This document shows positions 10,403 through 18,337 of a DNA stretch of 64,000 nucleotides, piece after piece. Position 1 is the stretch's first letter. Each line of letters begins with the position of its first letter. Source of the DNA: Demequina lutea (GTDB lineage Bacteria > Actinomycetota > Actinomycetes > Actinomycetales > Demequinaceae); the NCBI RefSeq assembly GCF_013409005.1, contig NZ_JACBZO010000001.1, positions 2,046,001 through 2,110,000 of the forward strand, read 5' to 3'. The notes beneath the pieces are model-generated. The model made no database searches, was not told where the DNA came from, and saw only the letters and a list, made by a program, of their open reading frames with translations. Made by a program: the position numbers and the translations under genes.

Positions 10403-10445
10403 CTAGGCCGCGTCGTCGTGACCGCGTCGTCTAGGCCGCGTCGTC
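10403..10445. repeat. 15-bp direct repeat duplicating the smc 3' end
   Basis: The sequence CTAGGCCGCGTCGTC occurs at 10403-10417 and again at 10431-10445. The second copy contains the smc stop codon and its last codons (Asp-Asp-Ala-Ala-stop). The first copy, 28 bp further downstream of smc, repeats them outside the gene. It looks like a short local duplication and no function is apparent. Confidence 0.7.
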
Positions 10446-13400
10446 ACCCATGCGCTGGGAAACGACCGTCGTCACACCATCGCCACGCATCGTGATGCCG
10501 TACAGGGCATCCGCGACCTCCATCGTGCGCTTCTGATGCGTAATCACAATGAGCTGGGACTCATCCCGCAGTTCCCTGATGATCTCGAGCAGGCGTCCAA
10601 GGTTGGTGTCGTCCAACGCGGCCTCGACCTCGTCCATGACGTAGAACGGGCTTGGCCTCGCCTTGAAGATCGCCACGAGCATCGCGACGGCGGTGAGCGA
10701 ACGCTCGCCGCCGGACAACAGCGACAGCCGCTTCACCTTCTTGCCCGCGGGCCTTGCCTCGACGTCGATTCCCGTCTCGAGCATGTTCTTGGGATCGGTC
10801 AGCACGAGCCTGCCCTCCCCGCCGGGGAAGAGGCGCGGGAAGATCAATTCAAACTGAGCGGCCGTGTCGTTGAACGCCTCGGTGAAGATCTGCTCCACTC
10901 GCTGGTCGATCTCGGTCACGATGCTCAACAGGTCCTCGCGTGACGACTTGATGTCCGCAAGCTGGTCCTGGAGGAACTTGTGCCTCTCCTCCAGCGCCGC
11001 GAACTCCTCCAACGCGAGCGGATTGACCCGCCCCAACTGACCGAGCCCGCGCTCGGCATGCCGCAGCCGCTTCTCTTGAGCCTCACGCACGAAAGGCTCC
11101 GCCTTCTCGTTGCCTTCCGCGTCGATCACGGGCACGTCGTGCTGTGGACCGAACTCGTCGACGAGTTGACCGGGGTCCATGCCCAGTTCCTCGATCGCGC
11201 GCTCGCTCAGTTGGTCGAGCCTCACCTGCTGCTGAGCGCGCATCACCTCGTCGCGGTGCGATTCGTTCGTCAGCCTGCCGTACTCGCCCGACAGTTGTTC
11301 GACGTGGGCGCGCACCTCGACGAGAGCGGTCGTCCGCTCCGACCGCCTCGACTCAACGTCGGCCCTCGCGTCGTCGGCCCTCGCCACGGACGCGTCGATG
11401 ACAGGGAGCGTGGCGGCGACGCCCGCCATGACCTCACGCGCCGCCTCGGATTGCTTCTGCCTGCGCTGGGCGGCCTCATCGGCCCGCGCCCGCGCGTCGC
11501 GCTCGGCGGACGCCGTCCTCTCGAGACTCTCCGCACGCGCCGCGAGTGCGCGCGACCGCTCCTCCGCCGTGCGCAGGGCGAGCCTCGCCTCGGTCTCCTT
11601 GGCGCGCGCAATCTGCGCGGCCGCCGAGTCCTCGTCGCGCTTGATGTGCGCCGACTTGGTGTCCGACTCCGTCTGCTCCGGTTCTGCCTGCGCGGCCCTG
11701 AGCCGCTCCACGAGACCCGCAAGCTCGCCTTGGTTGGCCTCGATGCGTGCGCTCGCATCCGACATTTGACTCTCGAGGCGCTCGGCGTCCGCGCCCGCAG
11801 AACGCGCGGAGGACGACAGGTGGCCCAGTTGCTCGGCGACCGCGGACATTCTCGCGTCGGACTCGTGGAGACGGGCGAGGGTTGCCTCGTGCGCCACAGA
11901 CGCCCGCTGCTCCTCCTCGGCCGCGGCGCGCAGCGCAAATTGCTGCTGCTCCGCCTGGTGAGCTGCCGCGTCTCGCTTGTGGCACGCGTCGTCGAAGGCC
12001 GCCTGGAGATGCATGATGCTTGGCGCGTCTCCGGCTCCGCCCGATGCGTTGCGCGAGCCGAGCAGGTCTCCCCTGCGGGTCACCGCCACCACGTCGTGAT
12101 GTGCCGCGACGAGCGCCCTCGCGGCCGCCAGGTCCTCGACGACAACGACACCGGAGACGAAGGCCCTCACGGTCGAGGCGAGCGCCGACGAGTCTTCGAT
12201 GAGGTCGGATGCCCACTCGGCGCCAGGCGGCAGTGCCGCGTCGGGGTTTGTGACCACCGCGGAGGAATCCGCAACGACGAACCTGGCCCGCCCCGCGTCT
12301 TCGTCGCGCAGCCACCTGATGGCGTCGACCGCGTCGTCAACCGAGTCAACGGCGACGGCCTCCGCGAGCGTGCCGAGCGCCGCGGCGATCGCGTCCTCCG
12401 CCCCGTCCCGAATGGTGATGTGCGATGCGACGGTTCCCCGCACAAAGCGGACTCCCGCCGCGAGAAGCTCGCCCACGCCGTCCTTGCGTGTGAGCGACAG
12501 ACTCAGCGCCTCCGCCTTCGCCGCCCAGGTGTCGCGCTCCCTTTCGGCGTCGCGCAGGCCCTGTTTCACGTGCTCGAGCCGTTCCTTGGCCTCGTCAAGC
12601 GCCCCGACGGCGGCCTCATGGGCGGCGTCGAGGTCCTCCTCGCCGCGCTCGACGTCCATCACGGTGGTCTCGAGCCTCTGGAACTCAGTCGCCGCATCGC
12701 GAGCCCTGCGCTGCGCCGCGTCGTGTGCCTCACGCAGGCGACCAATTTCCGCTTCCATCGCCTCGACGCTCGACCGGCGGGCGGCCACGTCGCCCGCGAG
12801 CCGCGCGACACCCTCACGGCGATCGGCAACCGAGCGCAATAGGTTGGCCAGATGCCTCTCTGACGCCTCGGCCACCTGTTCCGCCTCCGCGCGCGCGGAC
12901 TCAGCCGATTCGAGAGCCGTCGTCGCCTCCTGCACCTCTCCGTCGAGCTCCTCGCGCGCCGCATGGGCACGCTCGAGCTGGTCCGCGAGGTCGATGAGGT
13001 CGGTGACGGGCTGCGAATCGACGGCGGAACCGAGCATCCGCACGCGCTCCTCGGCCAACGTGCCGAGGTTGCGCAGGCGTTCGCGCTGGGAGGTCAACCG
13101 GTAGTAGATGTCGTTGGCCTTCGTCAACGCGGGCGTCGCCTCGGCCGATGCCGTTTCCAGTTCGGCCATGCGCGCCTTCGCCTCGGCAAGTGCCGCATCG
13201 ACTTGCGCCTGACGCTCCTTGATCGCGGATTCGTCGGCCTGATCCTTGGCGATGGCGATCGTGAGCATTGAAATGTCGTCGGCGAGAATCCGAGAGCGTG
13301 CATCGCGCACCTCGGACTGGATCGATTGGGCCTGACGCGCGACCTCCGCCTGCTTGCCCAAGGGGCCGAGCTGCCTGCGCAATTCGGCCGTGAGGTCCTG

Positions 13401-13973
13401 TACTCGGGTCAGGTTGCCCTGCATCGCATCGAGCTTGCGGAGCGCCTTCTCCTTGCGCCTGCGGTGCTTGAGGATGCCCGCGGCCTCCTCGATGAAGTGC
13501 CTGCGCTCCTCGGGCGTTGCCCGCAGCACGCCGTCGAGTTGGCCCTGACCAACGATCACGTGCATCTCGCGGCCCAGCCCAGAGTCGGAAAGCAGATCCT
13601 GGATGTCGAGCAGCCTGCAAGGCGCACCGTTGATCGCGTATTCGGACCCGCCTGATCGGAACAGCGTGCGGCTGATCGTCACCTCGGAGTACTCGATGGG
13701 CAGCGCACCGTCGGAGTTGTCGATCGTCAGCGCCACCTCGGCGCGCCCAAGCGGCGGGCGGCCTGCCGTGCCCGCGAAGATGACGTCGGACATGTTGCCG
13801 CCGCGCAGGGTCTTGGCGCCCTGCTCGCCCATCACCCAGGCGAGGGCATCGACGACGTTCGACTTGCCGGAGCCGTTTGGCCCCACCACGCACGTGATCC
13901 CCGGCTCGAATTCAAGGGTGGTCGCGGACGCGAAGGACTTGAAGCCCCTAAGCGTCAGCGATTTGAGGTGCAC
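10431..13973 (-). CDS. smc: Chromosome segregation ATPase SMC
   Basis: This 1180-residue protein has the complete SMC layout. The N-terminal Walker A is GPNGSGKSNVVDALAWVMGE (about 32-51). Two long coiled coils rich in Ala, Glu and Arg (about 170-500 and 670-1010) flank a hinge near 510-620. The C-terminal ABC signature is LLSGGERSLTAVAML near 1080 and the Walker B is YVMDEVEAALDD near 1105. Dimers organise and segregate the chromosome together with ScpA and ScpB, which are not in this window. The gene leads the smc, small membrane protein, ftsY run. Confidence 0.97.
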   Translation of the reverse strand: MHLKSLTLRGFKSFASATTLEFEPGITCVVGPNGSGKSNVVDALAWVMGEQGAKTLRGGNMSDVIFAGTAGRPPLGRAEVALTIDNSDGALPIEYSEVTISRTLFRSGGSEYAINGAPCRLLDIQDLLSDSGLGREMHVIVGQGQLDGVLRATPEERRHFIEEAAGILKHRRRKEKALRKLDAMQGNLTRVQDLTAELRRQLGPLGKQAEVARQAQSIQSEVRDARSRILADDISMLTIAIAKDQADESAIKERQAQVDAALAEAKARMAELETASAEATPALTKANDIYYRLTSQRERLRNLGTLAEERVRMLGSAVDSQPVTDLIDLADQLERAHAAREELDGEVQEATTALESAESARAEAEQVAEASERHLANLLRSVADRREGVARLAGDVAARRSSVEAMEAEIGRLREAHDAAQRRARDAATEFQRLETTVMDVERGEEDLDAAHEAAVGALDEAKERLEHVKQGLRDAERERDTWAAKAEALSLSLTRKDGVGELLAAGVRFVRGTVASHITIRDGAEDAIAAALGTLAEAVAVDSVDDAVDAIRWLRDEDAGRARFVVADSSAVVTNPDAALPPGAEWASDLIEDSSALASTVRAFVSGVVVVEDLAAARALVAAHHDVVAVTRRGDLLGSRNASGGAGDAPSIMHLQAAFDDACHKRDAAAHQAEQQQFALRAAAEEEQRASVAHEATLARLHESDARMSAVAEQLGHLSSSARSAGADAERLESQMSDASARIEANQGELAGLVERLRAAQAEPEQTESDTKSAHIKRDEDSAAAQIARAKETEARLALRTAEERSRALAARAESLERTASAERDARARADEAAQRRQKQSEAAREVMAGVAATLPVIDASVARADDARADVESRRSERTTALVEVRAHVEQLSGEYGRLTNESHRDEVMRAQQQVRLDQLSERAIEELGMDPGQLVDEFGPQHDVPVIDAEGNEKAEPFVREAQEKRLRHAERGLGQLGRVNPLALEEFAALEERHKFLQDQLADIKSSREDLLSIVTEIDQRVEQIFTEAFNDTAAQFELIFPRLFPGGEGRLVLTDPKNMLETGIDVEARPAGKKVKRLSLLSGGERSLTAVAMLVAIFKARPSPFYVMDEVEAALDDTNLGRLLEIIRELRDESQLIVITHQKRTMEVADALYGITMRGDGVTTVVSQRMGDDAA

Positions 13974-14006
13974 GTGGCGAGTCTAGTGAAGGGTGCGGCT
14001 AGGCCC

Positions 14007-14426
14007 TCACAGGGAGGGGAACCAAATGCCAATCTCGCGCGCGGCGGAATCGGGACTGTCCGAGCCATGCACGAGGTTCTGGATCACCTTGGTGGGCCAC
14101 TGGCGGCCAAGATCGCCGCGAATGGTGCCTGGCGCGGCCACCGTCGGGTCCGTCGCACCCGCAAGCGAACGGAAGCCCTCGATCACCCTGTCGCCCTCGG
14201 CGACAACCGCCAGGACGGGGCCCGAAACCATGAACTCGACGAGCGACTCATAGAACGGCTTGCCCACGTGCTCCTCGTAGTGCTGGGCGAGCAGTTCGGC
14301 CGATGCGGTGCGCAGTTCCACGGCGACGAGCGTGTAGCCCTTCGCCTCGATGCGGGCGAGGATCTGGCCGGACATGCCGCGCTCGACGCCATCTGGCTTG
14401 ACTAGGATGAGGGTGCGTTCAGTCAT
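14007..14426 (-). CDS. ndk: Nucleoside diphosphate kinase
   Basis: This 139-residue protein is colinear with bacterial Ndk. It starts ERTLILVKPDGVERG and carries the active-site His in NLVHGSDSPDSAAREI near residue 117. It transfers the terminal phosphate of ATP to other nucleoside diphosphates through a phosphohistidine. It is divergent from apt across 75 bp, so the two nucleotide-metabolism genes share a control region. Confidence 0.96.
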   Translation of the reverse strand: MTERTLILVKPDGVERGMSGQILARIEAKGYTLVAVELRTASAELLAQHYEEHVGKPFYESLVEFMVSGPVLAVVAEGDRVIEGFRSLAGATDPTVAAPGTIRGDLGRQWPTKVIQNLVHGSDSPDSAAREIGIWFPSL

Positions 14427-14485
14427 GACGCGAGCCTAGCCTCCCGGCCGCGAGACCGAGGGCCCGCCAGACCGGGGCGCGCGTC

Positions 14486-14501
14486 GTGCCAGGATTGGCA
14501 C
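14486..14501. promoter_or_regulatory. Perfect 6-bp inverted repeat abutting the apt start
   Basis: GTGCCA at 14486-14491 and TGGCAC at 14496-14501 are separated by GGAT, and the apt ATG follows directly at 14502. The AGGA inside the dyad also serves as the only Shine-Dalgarno-like element, seven bases before the ATG. A hairpin or a bound protein would therefore hide the ribosome site. This is inference from sequence only. Confidence 0.4.
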
Positions 14502-15008
14502 ATGATCACGCTCGACGACTTCGACACCTTTCCCGACTTCCCCGTGCCTGGGGTCTTGTTCTACGACATCGCACCGATCCTGGCGAGCCCCGCGCTGTTC
14601 AGGGCGGCGTGCGACGCGCTGACGCCGCCGCCTGGCGAGGGCGTCGACCTGATCGCGGGAGTGGACGCGAGGGGCTTCATTTTTGCCCCCGTGATCGCCC
14701 AAGACTTGGGGCTCGGCATGACGATGGTGCGCAAGAAGGGCAAGATGCCCGGCGAACTCCTGCAAGCCGATGCGACGATCGAATACGGATCATCGGAATT
14801 GACGCTCAACCCTCAAGGAATCGAGGGAAAGCGAGTGCTCGTGATCGACGACGTCCTGGCCACCGGGGGCACCGCGCTCGCGGTCGCCGACCTCCTGGAA
14901 CGCGCGGGAGCGGCCTCCGTGCAGTTCGGTTTCTTGCTCGAGATCGGGGCACTGCCCGGCCGCGAGGTGCTCGCCGGGCACTTGGTGCACTCTGCGCTCG
15001 TCGTCTAG
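14502..15008 (+). CDS. apt: Adenine phosphoribosyltransferase
   Basis: This 168-residue protein has the type I phosphoribosyltransferase signature VLVIDDVLATGGTA near residue 112. The Apt-specific segments DFPVPGVLFYDIAPILASP (N-terminal) and IAGVDARGFIFAPVIA are present. It salvages adenine with PRPP to AMP in the cytosol. The length is normal. It is divergent from ndk and convergent with the membrane-protein gene at 15035. Confidence 0.93.
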   Translation: MITLDDFDTFPDFPVPGVLFYDIAPILASPALFRAACDALTPPPGEGVDLIAGVDARGFIFAPVIAQDLGLGMTMVRKKGKMPGELLQADATIEYGSSELTLNPQGIEGKRVLVIDDVLATGGTALAVADLLERAGAASVQFGFLLEIGALPGREVLAGHLVHSALVV

Positions 15009-15034
15009 CAAGACGCGGTCTAGCGGCGAATCGC

Positions 15035-15526
15035 CTAGATGATTCGGCCGTGCGGCTCGATCGCCGAGGGCTTGTAGCCAGGCGACCACCTGGCCGCGAG
15101 CAACACGAGAGACACCAACACGAGGGACGCCGCGACCACTTGGAACGCGATGTACCCCCAATGAATACTCAGCGGCACCGAGTCTTGGATGCGCAGCCAC
15201 CCCGCATGGGTCGCAAGGGCCCACACCATTGCGGCTCCCGCGACCACGAAGGTGCCGATGAGGAGCCATACGGGTGCTTGGGTCGTTCGGGGGTGGGTCC
15301 GCAGATACCTCGCCCACCGGGACACGGCGTAGAAGAGCGCGAGGTTCAAGACGGCGAGCCCGGCGAACAGCGAGAACGTCACCGATAGCGGCGCCTTCCC
15401 ATCGTCCTGATGGAGCGCGGTCGCGAGATTGATGAGCGACAAGCGCTCAAGGGAGTAGAACGCCATACACAAGCCCAAGACACCCACGACCAGCGCGCCT
15501 GCCATGCGCTTCAAAAAGCCGTTCAC
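15035..15526 (-). CDS. Four-span membrane protein of unknown function
   Basis: This 163-residue protein has four predicted membrane segments: about 8-28, 48-68, 82-103 and 125-146. A loop contains AVSRWARYLRTHPRT. I do not recognise the family. Its ATG overlaps the stop of the DUF4233 gene by 4 bp (15523-15526), so it is translationally coupled to the folC cluster and probably the last gene of the ileS-folC run. Confidence 0.75.
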   Translation of the reverse strand: MNGFLKRMAGALVVGVLGLCMAFYSLERLSLINLATALHQDDGKAPLSVTFSLFAGLAVLNLALFYAVSRWARYLRTHPRTTQAPVWLLIGTFVVAGAAMVWALATHAGWLRIQDSVPLSIHWGYIAFQVVAASLVLVSLVLLAARWSPGYKPSAIEPHGRII

Positions 15527-15921
15527 TCTGCCCCTCCTTGGGCCTCAGCATGCAGCGCTCGTTCCCGATCGATCCTGCTTCCCCACCGTACCCCGACCGC
15601 GTAGACGAACAGAAACATCACACCAACGAAGGCGATCGCCGGTACGAGAACGCCTCCCGCGATGAGCGGGACGTGCAATGCCCAGCCAAGCCGCCTGCCC
15701 CATCGTGCCGACGCGCGTGACGACGCCAGCGCAAACCCCGCCGCCAGCGCTGCGCCGCTCACCCACACGAAGCCGGGAGACACGCTGATCACGTCGGCCT
15801 TGCCAAGCCCCCACACGACGAGAGCGGCAAAGAACGTCGCGAGCGACTCAAGCAACAGCGTCGTCTGAGTGAAGATCACGAGCGCCGAGCGCTGCGGCTT
15901 GGGGTCCGACGTGGCCATCAT
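15523..15921 (-). CDS. DUF4233 membrane protein linked to folC
   Basis: This protein of about 132 residues has four hydrophobic segments and a C-terminal basic tail. It matches the DUF4233 family, which in actinobacteria lies directly after folC. The ATG at 15919-15921 overlaps the folC stop (ATGA), so I prefer it over the GTG at 15927 two codons upstream. The function is unknown; the constant pairing with folC suggests a role in folate metabolism or simple co-regulation. Confidence 0.85.
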   Translation of the reverse strand: MMATSDPKPQRSALVIFTQTTLLLESLATFFAALVVWGLGKADVISVSPGFVWVSGAALAAGFALASSRASARWGRRLGWALHVPLIAGGVLVPAIAFVGVMFLFVYAVGVRWGSRIDRERALHAEAQGGAE

Positions 15922-17372
15922 TCCCACCGCCCGATGCGCGGTGGAACTCCCTGCCGCTTCTCGCCCAGTTTGCGGTCGGCACCCATCATGATGCGCACGT
16001 CGGCAACGAGCGAGATGGAGCCGATGACGAGCACCCCTCCGGTCATGTCGTCGTCGGCCTCGGCGATCTGAACTGCCTGGTCGAGCGCGCTGGGCAGGTC
16101 GGACTGAATGGTCACCCTGTCCTCGCCAAAGTGGGCGGCCGCGATCTTGCCGAGTTCGTTGACGTCCATTGCCCTTGGCGACGTCGACTTGGTGATGACG
16201 ACCTCGTCGAGAAACGGCTCGAGCCCCGCGAGGATGCCGTCGGCGTCCTTATCGTCGAGCACACACACGACGCCAACGAGGGTCGAGAACGCGAAGGACT
16301 CCTCAATCGCCTCGGCCACGGCGTCGATGCCGTGCGGGTTGTGAGCGGCGTCGACGACGATCGTCGGCGAGCGCCGAATCGTCTCGAGCCTGCCGGGGGA
16401 CGTCACCCTCGCGAATCCCTGTTCGACCACGCCTGGTGGCAGCGAGCCCTCGTCGCCGCCATCGGCCATCAGCGCCTCGACGGCGGCCAGTGCCATCGCG
16501 GCGTTGCGCGCCTGATGCGCGCCAAACAGCGGGATGAAGATGCCCTCATAGGTGGCGCCAGGGGTGCGAATGGTGACGAGCTGGCCGCCGACACCCGCGT
16601 GCCTGTCGACTACCTCGATGTCGGCACTCCCGCCTTCAACGTCCCCGCCTTCAGCGCCGGCACGCCACACCACGCGCGCCTGCGGAAACGCCGGCTCGAG
16701 CGCGCTCATTGCCGATTCGGCCTGACTCGCGACCACGACGGCGCTGCCTGGCTTGATGATCCCGGACTTCTCGGCCGCGATCTCTTCAAGCGAGTGCCCC
16801 AGCCACGTCTCGTGGTCGAGCGCGATGGGGCCAATCACGGCGACGTCGGCATCGGCCACGTTGGTCGCGTCCCACGAGCCGCCCATCCCTACTTCGAGCA
16901 CACACACGTCGATCGGTGCATCCGCAAAGGCGGCAAAGGCCAAGACCGTCAGCACCTCGAAGAAGCTCATGCGGGGGCCGCCGCGCTCGGCGGAGCGGTT
17001 GTCCACCAGCTCGAGAATGGGCGACACGTCGGCCCATAACTCGATGAAGGCTTCCCTGGAGATGGGCTCGCCGTCGATCTGAATCCGCTCACGCACACTC
17101 GTGAGATGCGGAGAAGTGAACAATCCCGTGCGCAGCCCAAGCGACCGCACCAGCGATTCGGCCATGCGCGCGGTCGAGGTCTTTCCGTTGGTGCCGGTCA
17201 GGTGAATCACCTTGAAGGCGCGTTGAGGGTTGCCCAAGAGGTCACACGCCTCGCGCACACGGTCGAGCGTCGGCTCGAAGTCGTGTTCGGGATTGCGGGA
17301 GAGGATGTGGGCGTAGATCTCGCGCTCGGCCCTGTCAAGGGCTGCGCTGGCTTCGCGATCAGTCACGGCCAC
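15918..17372 (-). CDS. folC: Folylpolyglutamate synthase / dihydrofolate synthase
   Basis: This 484-residue protein has the Mur-ligase-like fold. The P-loop is HLTGTNGKTSTARM (about 57-70). It also has GLFTSPHLTSVRERI, the metal-site segment CVLEVGMGGSWDATN, and VVDAAHNPHG near residue 340. It adds glutamate to dihydropteroate and folates. It is 32 bp downstream of the sulfurtransferase and overlaps the DUF4233 gene. It may share the ileS transcript. Confidence 0.95.
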   Translation of the reverse strand: MAVTDREASAALDRAEREIYAHILSRNPEHDFEPTLDRVREACDLLGNPQRAFKVIHLTGTNGKTSTARMAESLVRSLGLRTGLFTSPHLTSVRERIQIDGEPISREAFIELWADVSPILELVDNRSAERGGPRMSFFEVLTVLAFAAFADAPIDVCVLEVGMGGSWDATNVADADVAVIGPIALDHETWLGHSLEEIAAEKSGIIKPGSAVVVASQAESAMSALEPAFPQARVVWRAGAEGGDVEGGSADIEVVDRHAGVGGQLVTIRTPGATYEGIFIPLFGAHQARNAAMALAAVEALMADGGDEGSLPPGVVEQGFARVTSPGRLETIRRSPTIVVDAAHNPHGIDAVAEAIEESFAFSTLVGVVCVLDDKDADGILAGLEPFLDEVVITKSTSPRAMDVNELGKIAAAHFGEDRVTIQSDLPSALDQAVQIAEADDDMTGGVLVIGSISLVADVRIMMGADRKLGEKRQGVPPRIGRWE

Positions 17373-17404
17373 AGTGTCCCATGCCGAGGCTCAGGCGCCC
17401 TCCG

Positions 17405-18259
17405 CTAGAGCCACGAGCCCGCGTCGGGCTCGGCCCCGGTGGCCACACGCCGCTCCGCGTCGTTCGACCACTGCGACCACGAACCCGGGTAAAGGGCTGC
17501 AGCGAATCCCGCTTCCGCGAGCGCCGCAATCTCGTGCGCGGCCGTGACGCCCGAGCCGCAATACACCGCAACTGGGCGCGAACCATCGACGCCCAACGCC
17601 CCGAATCTGGACCGCAGGGCATCGGCGGCGAGAAACGTCCCTGCCTCGCCGAGGTTGTCCTGAGTGGGCGCGCTGATGCCGCCGGGGATGTGGCCCGCAC
17701 GCGGATCGATCGGCTCTGTCTCGCCGCGGTAGCGCTCGCCCGCGCGGGCATCGAGCAGCACGCCCTCGGTTGCGTCGAGGGCCGCCCCGTCTGCGTCGAC
17801 CACCGGCATGTGCCCCCACGAGAGCTCAATCTCGGTCGCCACCGGGTGAATCTCGCCGCTTTCCAGGGGCGCATGTGCCGCTCGCCACGCGGCGAGTCCG
17901 CCGTCAAGAATGCGCACGTCGCGCACCCCCGCGTGCCTCAGCAACCACCACGCACGAGCGGCGGCCATGCCCGCGGCGTCGTCGTAGACCACCACGGCCT
18001 CGCCGTCCGCGAGGCCCCACGCACGCGCGGCCCGCTCGAAGCTCCCCTGCGTCGGCAACGGATGCCTGCCCTCAAAGGTGCTCGGAGGCGCGGCAAGATC
18101 CTCGTTCAGGTCGACGTAGATGGCCTCCGGAAGGTGCTCCTGGGCGTACGCGGGCCTGCCGTCGGGCACGGCCAGGGACCAGCGCACGTCAAGCACGCGC
18201 GGGGCGTCGGCGCTCGCGAGCTCCTCGACGAGCTCATCCACGGAGATCAGGACGGACAT
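17405..18259 (-). CDS. sseA: Thiosulfate / 3-mercaptopyruvate sulfurtransferase (tandem rhodanese)
   Basis: This 284-residue protein has two rhodanese domains. The first is inactive-type (about 1-140, VLDVRWSLAV and EAVVVYDDAAGMAAARAWW). The second carries the catalytic loop AVYCGSGVTAAHE near residue 235. The CGSGVTA loop is typical of mercaptopyruvate sulfurtransferases rather than thiosulfate-specific enzymes. It transfers sulfane sulfur to thiols. It sits between ileS and folC on one strand. A functional tie to the sulfide:quinone-reductase-like gene at 34770 is possible but only inferred. Confidence 0.92.
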   Translation of the reverse strand: MSVLISVDELVEELASADAPRVLDVRWSLAVPDGRPAYAQEHLPEAIYVDLNEDLAAPPSTFEGRHPLPTQGSFERAARAWGLADGEAVVVYDDAAGMAAARAWWLLRHAGVRDVRILDGGLAAWRAAHAPLESGEIHPVATEIELSWGHMPVVDADGAALDATEGVLLDARAGERYRGETEPIDPRAGHIPGGISAPTQDNLGEAGTFLAADALRSRFGALGVDGSRPVAVYCGSGVTAAHEIAALAEAGFAAALYPGSWSQWSNDAERRVATGAEPDAGSWL

Positions 18260-18337
18260 GGGGGCACCTTTCGTCGATCGATTCTGTCAGGGAGCACACC
18301 TCAAGCGCACCGTGAGGCGCGGGCTCTGCCCTTCCCA

